Made by a program: the position numbers and the translations under genes. A stretch of DNA of 64,000 nt from Phragmites australis (lineage: Eukaryota > Streptophyta > Magnoliopsida > Poales > Poaceae). The stretch covers positions 18,669,501 through 18,733,500 of the forward strand of contig NC_084942.1 in assembly GCF_958298935.1 (NCBI RefSeq), read 5' to 3'. The notes under the pieces were generated by a model that was not told the DNA's origin, ran no database searches, and was given only the letters and a program-made list of their open reading frames with translations. Shown here in pieces: positions 23,761 through 36,403 of this stretch (position 1 is its first letter; each line of letters begins with the position of its first letter).

Positions 23761-24760
23761 GTGGAGCAGATGATCAGTCCTAAACAGCCTGAACATACAA
23801 ACACACTTGTTTGTACAACAGCAGGCAATTACATCCTGATAATAGCTGCAGCCTGATCACTGAACAGTTCCAAGAGCACAAGAAATTTGAAAGCCCGTGT
23901 TGGCGGAGCAGACGATGGTGTTGGACCTGTGGCCCATGTAAGCCGAAATGGAGGCGAGCCCACGTCGCCGTTGGTTCCTTCACCTGGAAAGCTACACCCA
24001 AATTGCATACTGCTGCACCTGCACCTCATCCATGAGAAATTTCAGAAGTGCTGTACGGTCGCATGGACTCTTGAGAAATTATTCGAAATGGATTGGTATC
24101 ACCTGTCTACGTAGGTGTAGATAGATATACATCTGGTGATGGAAGCATTGGCTGACCTCTTTCTTGTTTTCTGCCTGATGAACCAAGGCCAATGAGACGA
24201 GATGCTTCCATTAGACAAGTTCAAAGCCTGTTTTTTTCCAGAAAAAAAAAGTTAACAACTGTGATTAACCAACCATACAGAGACAGATCTGTCTACTTGT
24301 AGGTTGAAGATTTCTCGAATTCTTGTACAAGAAGTCTGTCTGGAGTCCGGACAAGCGCGCACCACACAAAGCACCGGGTCCTGCCGGGCAGTTTTTCTGA
24401 AGGTCGCCGTCGTCGTCAGGCAGTTTAATATCTGCATCTGGGCAGGGTCAGCTCATCTCATTGGTTTCCCAGTTTCTCTAGTCTCCAACCGTCATCATAT
24501 TCGTTTTGATCTCCCAAATGACAACTGACAACTTGGCATATCGCACACAAGATCTCCATCCCAATCTGGATACATTTGGATCACACGGAGATTCGATCCA
24601 TGCAGATTTTTTTAACTCCTGTCTCAGCCTTTTTTTTCTGATCGTTTTACCAGGCTTGTCATGTGGCCAAACCATTTTTTTTGGAGGGCTTATCTTCCAG
24701 GATGTCTCCTGCTGCTCATGTTTTCTAGTACTTTTCCTTCATCTTCTCTGGGTAATTGTA
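23761..24760. other. Intergenic spacer between the two copies
   Basis: I see no domain-bearing frame, terminal repeat or RNA gene here. Small opposed open frames overlap without support. Confidence 0.4.
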
Positions 24761-25195
24761 GGTCTCATCAGCTCAGTGGACAGTGCCATGTGCGAGGAGA
24801 TACTCCCACAATCTTGTCCTGCATTTTCAAGTGTTGGTTGTGTTCAGGTACTCTTGCTCTGTCCGTATCTAATCTAATCCTATTATTTTTTGTTCTGAAG
24901 GCATATCTAATACTGCCATTGTATAAAAAACCTGACATCTGACAGCTTTGGTGAATTCCTATTTGTGATGCATCAACTGCACCCACAACTACTAATGTGC
25001 TAAGATGGCGTTGGGATGATCGGAGAAATTATGTCATGGATGCATGGAATCATCACAAGTCTCCTGATTAAGGCTGGAAAACTGCATGTCTTGATGTTAG
25101 TGCAGTAGTATCATTCAATGACAATTTTCAGTGTGGGGAAAACAAAACGTTCTTGTCACTGCCTCCCAGGTTTTGCTGAACTCACAACCGGCAAA
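24761..25195. repeat. Tandemly duplicated non-coding block, copy 2
   Basis: This is the second copy of the 23254-23760 block. It ends about 20 bp before the chromovirus LTR at 25217, so the retrotransposon landed at or near the end of this copy. Confidence 0.6.
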
Positions 25196-25216
25196 AACAC
25201 TCGATTCATCGAACAT

Positions 25217-27592
25217 TGTCGGATCCTTTCTTGGTCACCTTGTATATTTTTAACATAAATAGACATCACAGACATATATTGATTAAGTACGATATTAAAG
25301 TACATCGTAGAGTTTATTAACATAGAAGCAAAGTTTTGCAGAAAGCTAGTTTTTGATGCAAAGTTCAGTTTGCAAAGACTATCTTAAAAGCATTTCTGAG
25401 GGTAACACACAAGTCGAGCTTATGGGGAGGGGGGTTTGTCGGTCCTGGAGGAGATATTTCCATCCTACCAGTTCCCACACTTCTTTTATAGGTGGACACA
25501 CAGTCCAGCATACTCAAGGCACATAGCCAATCCCTTCTTTTAAAAAGCACGGGTACACTGTCCACTTACACACCAAGGAGGTACTCACGCTGAAAAGCTA
25601 ATTATTGTGACCGAACTATAGCATGTCGTTGACCGAGGAAATGGCTATCCGGATAGGTTTAACACTCTGCAGAGGTTGTACACTTTACCCACAAGATATG
25701 CACAGACTGTCACCTTAGCAACTGGTGGAGTTGTTATAACGACACGCAACGACCTCACAATGTAGTCACAATATCCACCCATGAGGCACTAAGATATCAG
25801 GGGCCTTAGAAAATCCACGGGAAGGATCACATAGCAATCCCAATGCTTTAACATAGCCTTAACAATATCACCAGCCGGACCTTGGGCTACGCACCACTCA
25901 AGTCTTCTCCTGGTCCCCATTGCCACTACTGGCCTCCGGGTGGGTACCGAACTAAGTTTGAGGGGTTAGGTCAAGTCCTGCCCATTCAAGCTATGTGGTT
26001 GTACGAATGGATACTAGGTAGGATGTCACAGCGTACCGGTCCTTATACGACCGAGGCAAGTGTCTCCCAGCAAGAACATCACAAAGACGAACCTTGCTCC
26101 AAGGTAGTTTCTACCTTTGTGAGGTACCTTACTCACTCTCGTCAATAATACTCTAGAGTTTTCCATGAACTCAAGTCTTACACACACACGCACTAAGCAC
26201 ACAACACTTCACATTTTTTAAAAGGAATGATTAACATATGTAAACAATCTGGTTCTTTCTTTTGAGCAAAGCAATCCTAAGCATGCGAGTAAACAAGTAT
26301 TCATCCAAACAATAATTATAGTTGATGTTGAGGACCTTCTAGGGTTTTAACGGAATAAAGGTAACAATATCAAGGCATGGCATAAACAAGGTAGGTCATA
26401 ACTATTCTAGCATATTCTTTAAAATCACATCTATTAACTTAATCATGCATATACCTATTGTTTGAAACAATAGTTCTACGGGTTGTATTTGAAAACATAT
26501 GATTAATATGATCAACGGTGTAGGACTTGCCTTCGTTGAAGTCCTTGTCCGCTCCTTCTTCAAACTCTGGATCCTCAGGGTCTTCCTCGAACGTGCCTTC
26601 CTCTAACAATCACAACAAACGATAAAAGCGCACACAAGCAATCAAACGATTAAAATAAAAACTAAATAAATTACAAAAATTATGAAATTGATATGATTGG
26701 ATAGATCTCGAATTTAGATGAATATCGGTGGAAGAATCGTTGAAAACAGAGTTAGGACAGAGAAGAAATAGTCTTCGAAAGTTTTGCTGGGAGAGAAAAT
26801 CAGAAGAAAAAAAAGGAATATTTTTGGAATATACCCTTTTTTTAAAATCGGCTCGGCTCAGCTCGGGGATCGGCTCGACAGCTTGGCTCGGTTTCAGCGA
26901 CTCAGCTCGGTGGGGCCCACCTATGAGCCGCGAGAGAGATAAAAGGGAGGGGAGCCGGCCTGCTAATCTGGCGGGGAGAATGAGAGGGGGCAAGAGGGAG
27001 AGAGAGAGAAGGGCGATGGGGAGGTGGTAGGCACGGTGGTGGCGCGTCGGTGGAGGTCGACTGCAGGCCTCGCCGGCTGGCGGACCGAGGCAGCAGCGGC
27101 CGGATTCGGCCGGCGGGGCGGATTTGGTCGGCGGTGAGGAAGCAAGGGCTTCAGCCGGTGATAAAAAGCGGCGGCCGGTGACGACGGAGGAGGCCCAGGT
27201 CCACTCCATTGGGGGGAAGAAGAGAGGGAGAGAGAGAGAGAGAAGAACGGCGGGGAGCTCACCGGCGGTGGCGGCGGCGCTCGGAGAGGCAGAGAGGGAG
27301 GCAGAGAGGGAGGCGGCGGAGGTGAGGGAGAGGGTGGTGTGGTGCGGATAGGGGTGAAATGAGTGCACTGTTCACCCCTTAAATAGGTGACGACAGCTGC
27401 ATGAGCGCGAGGGGTGGGCGGCGCAGGGCGAAAGGAGGTGCGGGGCGTGAGGACTACTTGTGCGGCGACGTGACGGCATGGCACAATGCGACACAGGGCG
27501 ATGTTGAGTCAGGGGGGAGGGGGGGGAGAGAGAGAGAGGGAGAGGGAGAAAGGAAGGGATTTCTTTTTCTCTAAGAAATCGAGGGTGCGACA
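25217..27592 (-). repeat. Chromovirus LTR, left copy (3' LTR of the element)
   Basis: On the minus strand it begins TGTCGCACCC and ends GATCCGACA. It matches the right copy over its length. Near its outer end it lacks about 40 bp that the right copy has (around 33907-33947). A GC-rich part (26870-27340), with GA-rich tracts and Pro/Ser-coding-like frames, is the LTR's own CpG-rich segment, not a host gene. Confidence 0.88.
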
Positions 27593-27606
27593 ACCTACCC
27601 CACTTA
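27593..27606 (-). promoter_or_regulatory. Polypurine tract beside the 3' LTR
   Basis: On the minus strand AAGTGGGGTAGGT lies directly before the LTR start TGTCGC. A short purine-rich stretch in this position primes plus-strand DNA synthesis in LTR retrotransposons. Confidence 0.6.
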
Positions 27607-30600
27607 GGAAAATCTCATCCTTGAGATTTGAGGTTCTTTTTCGAAGAGGTAGGGGAACTCCTTCCTAAGATCATCTTCACGCTCCTGGGTAGCTTCAGCC
27701 TCAGTGTGGTTGCTCCACTGCACCTAACAGAAACTGACCACTGACCTTCTGGTTTGTCGCTCTGTTGTATCTCATATTTTTATTGGCCGCTCTTGGCACC
27801 GTAGGTCTGGTTGAAGGTCCATCACTTCTAACGGTACTTATTCTTCAAGAATCCTTAGGCACTTTTTCAACTGTGATATATGGAAGACATTGTGAATGTC
27901 CGCCATTTCTTCTGGGAGCTCGAGACGATAGGCCACGACACCTATCCTATTTAGTATCTTGTAAGGTCCAATGTACCAGGGTGCTAGTTTACCTCAAATC
28001 CGAAATCTTCGTATGCCTCTTATCAGTGATACCTTCAGATATACATGATCTCCCACCTCGAACTCAAGATTCCTTCTCCTAGTGTCGGCATAGCTCTTTT
28101 GTCTGCTTTGAGCTGCCTTTAGATTTTCCCTTACTCTAGCTACATGCTCTTCAGCTTCCTTTATCAGAGCTGGTCCGTAGAGACAGTGTTCTCCGACCTC
28201 ATACCACATAAGAGGGGTTCTGCACTTTCTCCCGTATAACACCTCGAAGGGTGACATCTTCAAACTCATCTGATAGTTGTTTTTATAAGAGAACTCCGTA
28301 TAAGATAAATTTTTCTCCCAATCTTTCCCATACGTGAGCACACAAGCTCTTAGCATATCTTCTAGGATTTGGTTCACTCTTTCTGTCTGACCATCGGTCT
28401 ACGGGTGATAGGCTGAGCTGTAATCCAGCTTGGTTCCTAGGGTGGCATGGAGGCTTTTCTAGAATCTTGCGGTGAATTGAGGACTACGGTCTGATACAAT
28501 TCTACTTGGGACACTATGAAGTTTGAGGATATTGTCAACATACAACTATGCTAGCTTGTCTCCACCATAAATTATTCTTACTGGTATAAAATGAGCTACC
28601 TTGGTCAGATGATCTACTATGACCCATATGGAATCATGTCCCCTCTCAGTACAGGGTAATCTAACAACAAAGTCCATCCCGATTTCATCCCACTTCCAAA
28701 CTGAGATAGGGAGTGGTTGCAGCAATCCTGCTGGCTTCTGATGTTCTGCCTTAACTCTTTGGCATATGTCACAGCATGCGACGAATTTAGCAATATCCTT
28801 CTTCATTCCTGACCACCAGTAATTCTCTTTTAAGTCTAGGAACATCTTTGTCGATCCAGGGTGAATTGAATAGGCGGAGTTATGGGCTTCATCCATAATG
28901 AGTTTCCTAAACTCTCCTTTCTTAGGAACACAGATCCTATCCTTGATCATCTACTCAGAATCTAGGTGCCTTGCTTTCTCCGGTTTGGATCTTGATTTTC
29001 TGTAGCTCTTCATCTTCTCCCTGAGCTTTTCGGAGTTGGCCTTCTAAGGTAGGTTGGACCGGCAAGGTATTGACACAACCTTCATTAACTATTTGAAGGT
29101 TTAGTCGTTGAATTTCTTTAAGTAGCTCTGGCCTTCGTTTTTGGATTTTGAGGTTGTAGCAATAAGCCTTCCTGCTAAGGGCATCTGCTACGATATTGGC
29201 CTTGCCCGGATGATACTGGATATCTAGGTTATAGTATTTTATTAATTCCAACCATCTTCTTTGTCTCAGATTTAAGTCTGGTTGGGTGAAATATACTTTA
29301 GACTCTTATGATCCGTGAATATCTCACACTTATTTCCAATTAAATAGTGTCTCCAGAGCTTAACATGCACCACAGCTGCTAGGTCCAAATCATCGGTTAG
29401 GTAGTTTTCTCATGCTCTTTCAACTGTCTGGATGCATAGGCAACTACTTTACCATCTAGTATTAGGACACATCCTATTCCTTGTCTAAAGGCATCACAGA
29501 ATACTGTGAAATCCTTGTGAATATCTGGCGAGGTTAGTACTGGGACTGTGATTAGTCTATCTTTTAGTTCTTGGAAGCTCTTCTCACAAGCCCTTGTCCA
29601 TTGAAAGGGTTTTTTCTTTTGCGTTAGTTCAGTCATAGGTTTTGCTATTTTTGAGAATCCTTCTATGAATCTCCAGTAGTATCTCGCCAATCCAAGAAAA
29701 CTTCTGATTTCAATCACATTAATCGGCGATTTCCAATCCGTGATAGCTTTGACTTTAGTAGGATCCACTGCTACTCCTTCTTCTGTTATGACGTGTCCAA
29801 GGAAAGCAACTCTCTTTAGCCAAAACTTACACTTGTTTAATTTGGCATAAAGCTCATGGCCTCTTAACCTTTCCAAGACTATTCTTAGGTGTTGTTCGTG
29901 CTCTTCAGCACTCTGAGAGTAGATGAGTATGTCGTCAATAAAGACTACGGCAAACTTATTTAACACTTCCATAAATACCTTGTTCATCAAACTCATAAAG
30001 TAAGCAGGAGCATTGGTTAATCCAAAGGACATTATTGTGAACTCGTATTGTCCATACCGAGTTACAAAGGCTGTTTTGGTATGTCACTTTCTCGAACCTT
30101 TAGCTGGTAATACCCTGATCTCAAGTCAATCTTAGAGAAGAATTTGGCTCCTTGCAGCTGATCGAAAAGGTCATCGATCCTAGGCAGTAGGTATTTATTT
30201 CTTATCATTACTCCATTCAAGACTTGATAGTCTACACACATTCTAAGACCGCCATCTTTCTTCTTTACAAACAAGGCAGACGATCCCCATGGAGATGAAC
30301 TAGGTCTGATATACCCTTTCTCTTGTAAATCTCCTAGTTGCTTCTTTAACTCTACTAGTTCATTTGCTGCCATTCGGTAAGATATATTGGCAATTGGGGA
30401 TGTTCTACGGATAAGATCTATGATGAATTCTATTTCTCGGTCAGGTGGCATTGCAGGTAGTTCTTCTGGGAACACATCTGGGTATTCCTTTACTATGGGC
30501 ACTTCATCCGAAGTTGTGGCTTCCAGGTTACATAACATGGGCTTGGGTTTAGGTCCTTTAGGCTGGCATTCCACTTTAATGCCATTGTTGTTAACTAGGG

Positions 30601-31036
30601 TGACCTTTCAGGTGCCACACGCTATGTTGCCTTGACATTTGGCTAACCAATCCATCCCAAGGATGATATCTATTCCATCATATTCGAGAACTACTAAGTT
30701 CACTAGGAACTCTACCCCACTTATTATAATTTTAACCCGGGGATATTCTAATAGGCACTTGATTTCTGCTCTGGGAGAATTTATCATAAGAGGTTTTTTA
30801 AGTAAAACAGTTGGAATTCTATGCTTATCAACAAACTTTGATGATATGAATGAATGCGAAGCTCCGGAATCAAATAGTATTGTTGCTAGAGTTGAATACG
30901 ACATCCGATGCCTCCTGGGCATCATGAGCATCAATGTAGTTGACGCGGCCTCTTCCAAAGGATTGTGTGGTCTTCTTCTAATGTCCTGAGGCTTGCGATC
31001 CATCACGTCCATCTCCCGATGCTGCTGTCCTGGCAC
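27607..31036 (-). pseudogene. Chromovirus pol: protease, RT, RNase H, integrase, chromodomain
   Basis: In minus order: an aspartic protease with FDSGASHSFIS (Asp codon 30869-30871) and GIDIILGMDWL; a reverse transcriptase with FIDDILIYS (catalytic Asp pair 29931-29936); an RNase H region ending [17 protein letters not shown] (about 29210-29155); an integrase zinc finger, HPGSTKMF through CDICQRVKAEHQ (28860-28745); and the core WDEIGMDFVVRLP with WVIVDHLTKVAHF. The integrase end has FEVLYGRKCRTPLMW and SYADTRRRNLEFEVGDHVYL. A chromodomain-like tail (about 27770-27620) includes TTERQTRRSVVSF, VQWSNHTEAEAT and EDDLRKEFPYLFE. The chromodomain would steer integration to heterochromatin. Breaks near 30060, 29395, 28953 and 28545 and several in-frame stops in the tail make this copy non-functional. 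Confidence 0.88.
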
Positions 31037-32045
31037 TTGTTGTGGAGTTTGTTGGGACTCGTGCTGTAGTGGGGTTCTTGTGTGGGCAATTGGCTATCAT
31101 ATGCCCAGGCTCCCTACAGTTGTAGCAGACTCAATCTTTGTTCCTTTCGGTCACCTGAGCAACACTGCCATTACTGTTCTGCTGACTTGCCAAATTCTGG
31201 CTGCGGTAAGCTGAAGTTGTTGGCTGGTTGTATCCTTGAGACCGATACTGCATAATTGGTTGGTATTTTGGCTTTTGGTAGTTGTTAGGTCTGGACCTCG
31301 CGAACCTTTCCTACTGCCTATGCCTATGTGCCATGAACTTACGCTTTCGGTCATTGTCCCCTTCTGTTTTGGCTTCCTCTACGATGATGGCTCGATTCAT
31401 CATTGTGTTGAAGTACAGGTAGGTGCTGGCAGACAAGTGTGTCTTTATAATACTATGCAGTCCTCTTCTGAAGCGGTCTTGCTTCTTCTTGTCTGTATTC
31501 ATATCTTCTAGGGAATAACGAGAGAGCTTGGTGAATTTGTGGATGTACTGATTTACAGTCATGGACCCTCGATTCAAGTTACGAAACTCTGCTGCCTTCA
31601 TCTCTATGATTCCTTCTAGAATGTGATACCTCCTAAACTCTTCTTGGAATTCCTTCCATGTGATGGCATTGGCATCCTCTATGGCTTCTCGATAGTTTTT
31701 CCACCATTCCAAGGCTACTCCGGTCAATTGGTGTGATGTCAAAAGAACTTTTTCATGGTCACTGGGGTTTATGACATCCAACTTCCTGTTGATGCCCTTA
31801 GCCAATCATCTGCTGCTAGTGGGTCATCTTCCGTGTGGTCGAAGGTGGTTGGTCTGAGTCTCATGAACTCGGTCATCTTGGACTGTGGCCCTTGTCTAGG
31901 TTCACGGTTGTCTTGTATTCCTTGTGCTATGGCTTCTGTCAAACAATTAGCCATTAACGCCACAAGTTCTTCAACAGACGGTGGGGGTGGCAGCTATCCT
32001 CTCAGCTGGTTATTCTGGCCATAACCCTCTTGTCCTTGATTCACT
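31037..32045 (-). pseudogene. Chromovirus gag: capsid and zinc knuckle
   Basis: The capsid-like region includes MTEFMRLRPTTFDH, LTSHQLTGVALEWWKNY and WKEFQEEFRRYHI, typical of the plant Retrotrans_gag domain (about 31880-31500). A CCHC zinc knuckle, CYNCREPGHMIANC, follows at 31086-31127. Gag forms the particle that packages element RNA. The frame is shifted near 31790 and interrupted near 31310 and 31150, so the protein cannot be made intact. Gag and pol were probably one continuous frame originally, as in related elements. Confidence 0.85.
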
Positions 32046-32600
32046 TCATCCTCATGGTCTTGCTCTTCCATAGCTGCTCTCTGGGCTCGAGGAAACAGGG
32101 GGGCTTGCCAAACCCATCTACCTCGGTTCTGGTGTCCACCTTTAGTCCGTGGCCTTCCTCTAGGGTGTTGTCCTACTTGAGCCTCTAGGGTATTGTCCTG
32201 CTTGATACCGTTGGCATGGTTGGATCCTGGTTAGCCTCTTGGGCGACATATGCTTTCGAGGGTAGGAGAAGGGTAGGACTTTAGAGAGGATAACTAAGCA
32301 TTAAGTTGCTTGATTTCTTCTAAAAGCACTTAGGTTGATTATGGAACACAACATCAGCACGAACATCAAGCACATAACATTACATTACACAAGGTTTAAT
32401 ACATACACATGCACTGGAGCTAAAGGCTCTAAGCGACACAGAACTGCTACAGACTAGGGTTACATTACTATGACACGATACATAATGCTACAACACCAGA
32501 CATACTACTGGAATAACTAGCACACGGTAGAATGACAATGCACTGGACTTGACGGTGCCTCTGAGTTATGCCGTTACTGCTGATGGTGGCGAGACTGCCT

Positions 32601-33770
32601 TCAGAGGTGGTTTGCACGCCATTCTGCAGTGAGGTCAATGTTGTCATGATTGGCTAGTTCCAGGTCATACATTTGATCAAAAGCTCTAGCCATGTTCTCC
32701 TCATCACCATCCAGTTCGATGATGTTCTCTCCAACGGACTCCTTTCTGCCTTTAGAATCATCGTCGTGCACAAACTCGTGCTCGATGGGGTCTTCTTCTC
32801 CGTCGGAGTTATCTTCATATGTCTGGTCATCCTGCCCCGCTCCAGCAACTGGTGGAGGTGGCGGTGGCACTACAACTGGTTCTGGTACAACTCCGCCTGA
32901 TGCAACTGCATTGGCTTACTCCTGAAGGGAGGAGAGGAACTCCTGGTAACTCCAAACGTCTGACGCTGTCAATATAGGGTAGGTGAAAGGTCATCTTTCT
33001 TGCAACGAGCTTGCGTTGGGGTCCTCTGTGAGTCCTGTGGCAAGTCAAGTAGGCTTTATTAAGCTCCTTGACATAATACTCAGAGGTCTCTATTAGTGCC
33101 TTGATAGTCTCTTTAGCACGCTTTTCTGCAGCTGCTGCTTGCTCTCAAACCTGTTGCAGTTGCCTCCTCAGAGCTCTCTCTCGAGTCTTAAAATTTTCAG
33201 CCCTCTGGACACATGCATTCCACTCGAAGTGATGAGTCTCATGTAGCTGGCAAAGGCAAGAAGGTACTTCACTGTGGCGACCAAGGTAGGGTCGTCCTCC
33301 CTTTGACCCAGACCTTCCAACCTTCTCATCCTGTTACGCCACACTGGGTGTATGCGGTCATTGACTGGGAAAAACTTCATCGGGGTACGTCCAGTATCTT
33401 TCTCATGCCTTTGACAGAAGTAAAGGAAGGCCTTACGGGCTGCTGCCCGATAGGTGTCATTATATTCAGCTCTATAGGCGACAATACTCCACGACTGTCA
33501 GTCCGTATACTCAGGTGTCTCGAACACAAGGACATGGACTTCACATTTATTGGTGCCATTTTCTCGGTATTCTCGTCCACGATACTTTGGACGCTGAGTA
33601 TACCCAAACCTCATCAGTATCTCCAAAGGATGAGGGGAAAGCCTTGTGCGTCCAAGCAGTAGGTGATGGTCCATCTGTCTCCTTCCATCTGCCAATTTTT
33701 GAAAAAGAAAATGAGTCGGGATCGAGTAAAAACCTTTTATTAAAAATGGAGCATCAAGGTAGATAGACAA
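32601..33770 (-). pseudogene. Extra ORF between primer site and gag of the chromovirus
   Basis: Starting soon after the primer-binding site, minus-strand frames give a protein-like series. First is RRQMDHHLLLGRTRLSPHPL with REYRENGTNKCEVHV (33690-33510). Then comes FFPVNDRIHPVWRNRMRRLE, and LEGLGQREDDPTLVATVKYL (33380-33260). An acidic tail with DGEEDPIEHEFVHDDDSKG follows (32830-32740). I have seen comparable frames in other grass Ty3/gypsy elements, but no function is known and no catalytic motif is visible. It is in frame pieces here, so this copy is broken. Gag follows after a gap of about 550 bp (32045-32600) with no clear frame. Confidence 0.6.
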
Positions 33771-33866
33771 TAGGGATGATAAATTTTTTTTACCAAAATA
33801 GTTTATTATAAAACTATCACTCCTTTACTCGGTCAATCCTAAGGTTTCGCCCTATAGTCAAGCATG

Positions 33867-33878
33867 GCTCTGATACCA
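33867..33878 (-). promoter_or_regulatory. Primer-binding site for initiator methionine tRNA
   Basis: On the minus strand TGGTATCAGAGC lies a few bases inside the right LTR, which ends at 33882. This is the standard complement of the plant initiator Met tRNA 3' end. It fixes the direction of the element as minus and the right LTR as the 5' LTR. Confidence 0.93.
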
Positions 33879-33881
33879 CTC

Positions 33882-36403
33882 TGTTAGACCTCTCTTTCAG
33901 GTCACCTTGTGCAACTCATACCAGTCCTTAGATCAGTAGCTGGTACGTATATTTCCAACAAAAGTAGATATCACAGGCATACATCGATTAAGTATGATAC
34001 TAGGGTACATCACAAAGTTTATTATACTAAAGGTCCATAATTAAATAAACCCTCACAACACAACAGAAATAACGCAAAAGCATGTCCTACAAGCATCTTG
34101 AGTGCAGACGAAACCAACTTCTCTATTCTTCATCTTCTCCTTCAACAAATCGGCCTCTAGATCATCTGGGTTCATAAATAGCAAGTGTGAGTACATAAGG
34201 TACTCAGCAAGTCCTACCTCAAGGAGGGACACTAGATGCATAGAGGTAGATCAAGGATAAGACTATAGAGTCTTTACGTTTTACAGAAAGCTAGTTTTTT
34301 ATGCAAGGTTCAATTTACAAAGACCATCTTAAAAGCATTTTTGAGGGTAACACATAAGTTGAGCTTATAAGGGGGGTGTCGGCCCTGAGGGAGATACTTC
34401 CATCCACCATTTCCCACACTTCTTTTGTCGGTGGACACATAGTCCAAGATACTCAAGGTACATAGCCAACTCCTTCGTTTTTTGAAAATACGAGCACATT
34501 GCCCACTTACACACCAAGGAGGTACTCATACCGAAAAGCTAATCATTGTGACTGAACCATAGCATGTCCTTGACCGAGGACACGGTTATCTGGATAGGTT
34601 TAACACTCTGCAGAGATTATACACTTTACCCACAAGATATGTACAGACTCCCACCTTAGCAACTGGTGGAGTTATCATTACGAGACACAACGACCTCACA
34701 ACGTAGTCACAATATCTACTCATAGGGCACTAAGATACCATGGGCCTTAGAAGATCTACGGGAAGGACCACTTAGCAACCCCAAAGCTCTGATATAGCCT
34801 TAACAATATCACCACCGGGACCTTGAGCTACGCACCACCCAAGTCTTCTCCTGGTCCCCATTGCCACTACCAGCCTCCAGGTGGGTACCGAACTAAGTTG
34901 GAGAGGTTAGGTCAAGTCCTGCACATTCAGGCCATGTGGTTGTACAAATGGATACTAGGTAGGATGTCACAGCGAACCGGTCCTTATACGACCGAGGTAA
35001 GTGTCTTCCAGCAAGAACACCACAAAGGCGAACCTTACTCCAAGGTAGTTCCTACCTTTATGGGTACCTTACTCACCCTCGTCAACAATACTCTAGAGTT
35101 TTCCAGAACACAAGTTTTACATGCACACGCACTAAGCACACAACACTTCACATTTTTTAAAATGAATGATTAACATATGTAAACAATCTGGTTCTTTTTT
35201 TTTTTAGCAAAGCAATCCTAAGTATGCTAGTAAACAAGCATTCATCCAAATAATCATTATAGTTGATGTTAGGGATCTTCTAGGGTTTTAACAAAATAAA
35301 GGTAACAATCTTAAGGCATGGCATAAATAAGCTAGGTCATAACTATTCTAGCATATTGTTTAAATCACAGCTATTAACTTAATCATGCATATCCCTATTA
35401 TTTAAAACAATGGCTCTACGGGTTGTATTTGAAAACTTAGGATCAATTTGATCAACGGTGTAAGACTTGCCTTCGTTGAAGTCCTCGTCTGCTCCTTCAA
35501 ACTCCAAATCCTCAAGGTCTTCCTCGAACGCGCCTTCCTCTAACAATCGCAACAAACGACAAAAGCGCACACAATCAATCAAACGATTAAAATAAAAACT
35601 AAATAAATTACAAAAGTTATGAAATTGATATGATTGGATAGATCTCGAATTTAGATGAATATCGGTAGAAGAATCGTTGAAAACAGAGTTAGGACGGAGG
35701 TGAAACGAGCTTTGAAAGTTTTGCCAGGAGAGAAAATCAGAAAAAAGAAAAGAATGAAATATTCCTGGAATATTTTGGTTTTTTTAAATCGACTCGGTTT
35801 AGCGGCTCAGCTCGGGAATTGGCTCGGCGGCTTGGCTCGGCAGGGCCCACCTGTTAGTCGCGAGAGAGATAAAAGGGAGGGGAGCCGGCCCGACTGATCT
35901 GACGGGGAGAATGAGAGAAGGCGAGAGGGAGAGAGAGAAGGGTGACGGGGCGGTGGCAGGCATGGTGGCGACGGTTAGATCCGACCGGCGGGGCAGATCT
36001 AGCGGCAGCGAGGAAGCGAGGGCTTCGACCGGCGATGACAAAGGAGACCCAGGTACGCTCCACTGGGGGGAGAAGAGAGGGAGAGAGAGAGAAGAAGAAA
36101 AACGGCAGGGAGCTAACTGACGGTAGCGACGGCGCTCGGAGAGGGAGGCGGCGGAGGTGAGGGAGAGGGTGGTGTGGTGCGGATGGGGGAGGGAAACGAG
36201 TGCATTGTTCACCCCTTAAATAGACGACGACGGCTGCACGAGCGTGAGAGGTGAGCGGCACGGGGCGCGAGGACTGCCTGCGGGGCAACGCGATGGCACG
36301 GCGTGGCACAGGACGACGTCGGGTCAGGGGAGGGGGAGAAGAGAGAGAGAAAGGGAGAGATGAAGGGATTTCTTTTTCTCTGAGAAATCAAGGGTGTGAA
36401 ACA
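33882..36403 (-). repeat. Chromovirus LTR, right copy (5' LTR)
   Basis: On the minus strand it starts TGTTTCACACCC and ends AGAGGTCTAACA. It matches the left LTR, for example in blocks around 34800-35100 and 25860-26150. It ends about 550 bp short of the stop codon of the GRAS gene, so promoter activity from it would run away from that gene on the same strand. Confidence 0.88.

Larger units (their letters stand above)
25217..36403 (-). mobile_element. Ty3/gypsy chromovirus-type LTR retrotransposon, full length but decayed
   Basis: Two long direct repeats (25217-27592 and 33882-36403) flank an internal region read on the minus strand. Inside the right LTR is a primer-binding site complementary to initiator Met tRNA. 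Then come an extra ORF, gag, protease, reverse transcriptase, RNase H, integrase and a chromodomain-like C-terminus, an order diagnostic of Ty3/gypsy chromoviruses (Tekay/Del-like by the C-terminal region). Stops and frameshifts split pol into at least four parts. LTR divergence by many substitutions and indels points to an old insertion. The flanks (AACAT before, TGAAT after) do not form a clean five-base target duplication. Confidence 0.88.

Noticed and set aside
26610..27484. Long Pro/Ser/Ala-rich frames (up to 252 codons) at 26.6-27.5 kb and again at 35.8-36.3 kb
   Set aside because: They lie wholly inside the two LTR copies and differ in frame between them. GC-rich LTR sequence opens long frames by composition.
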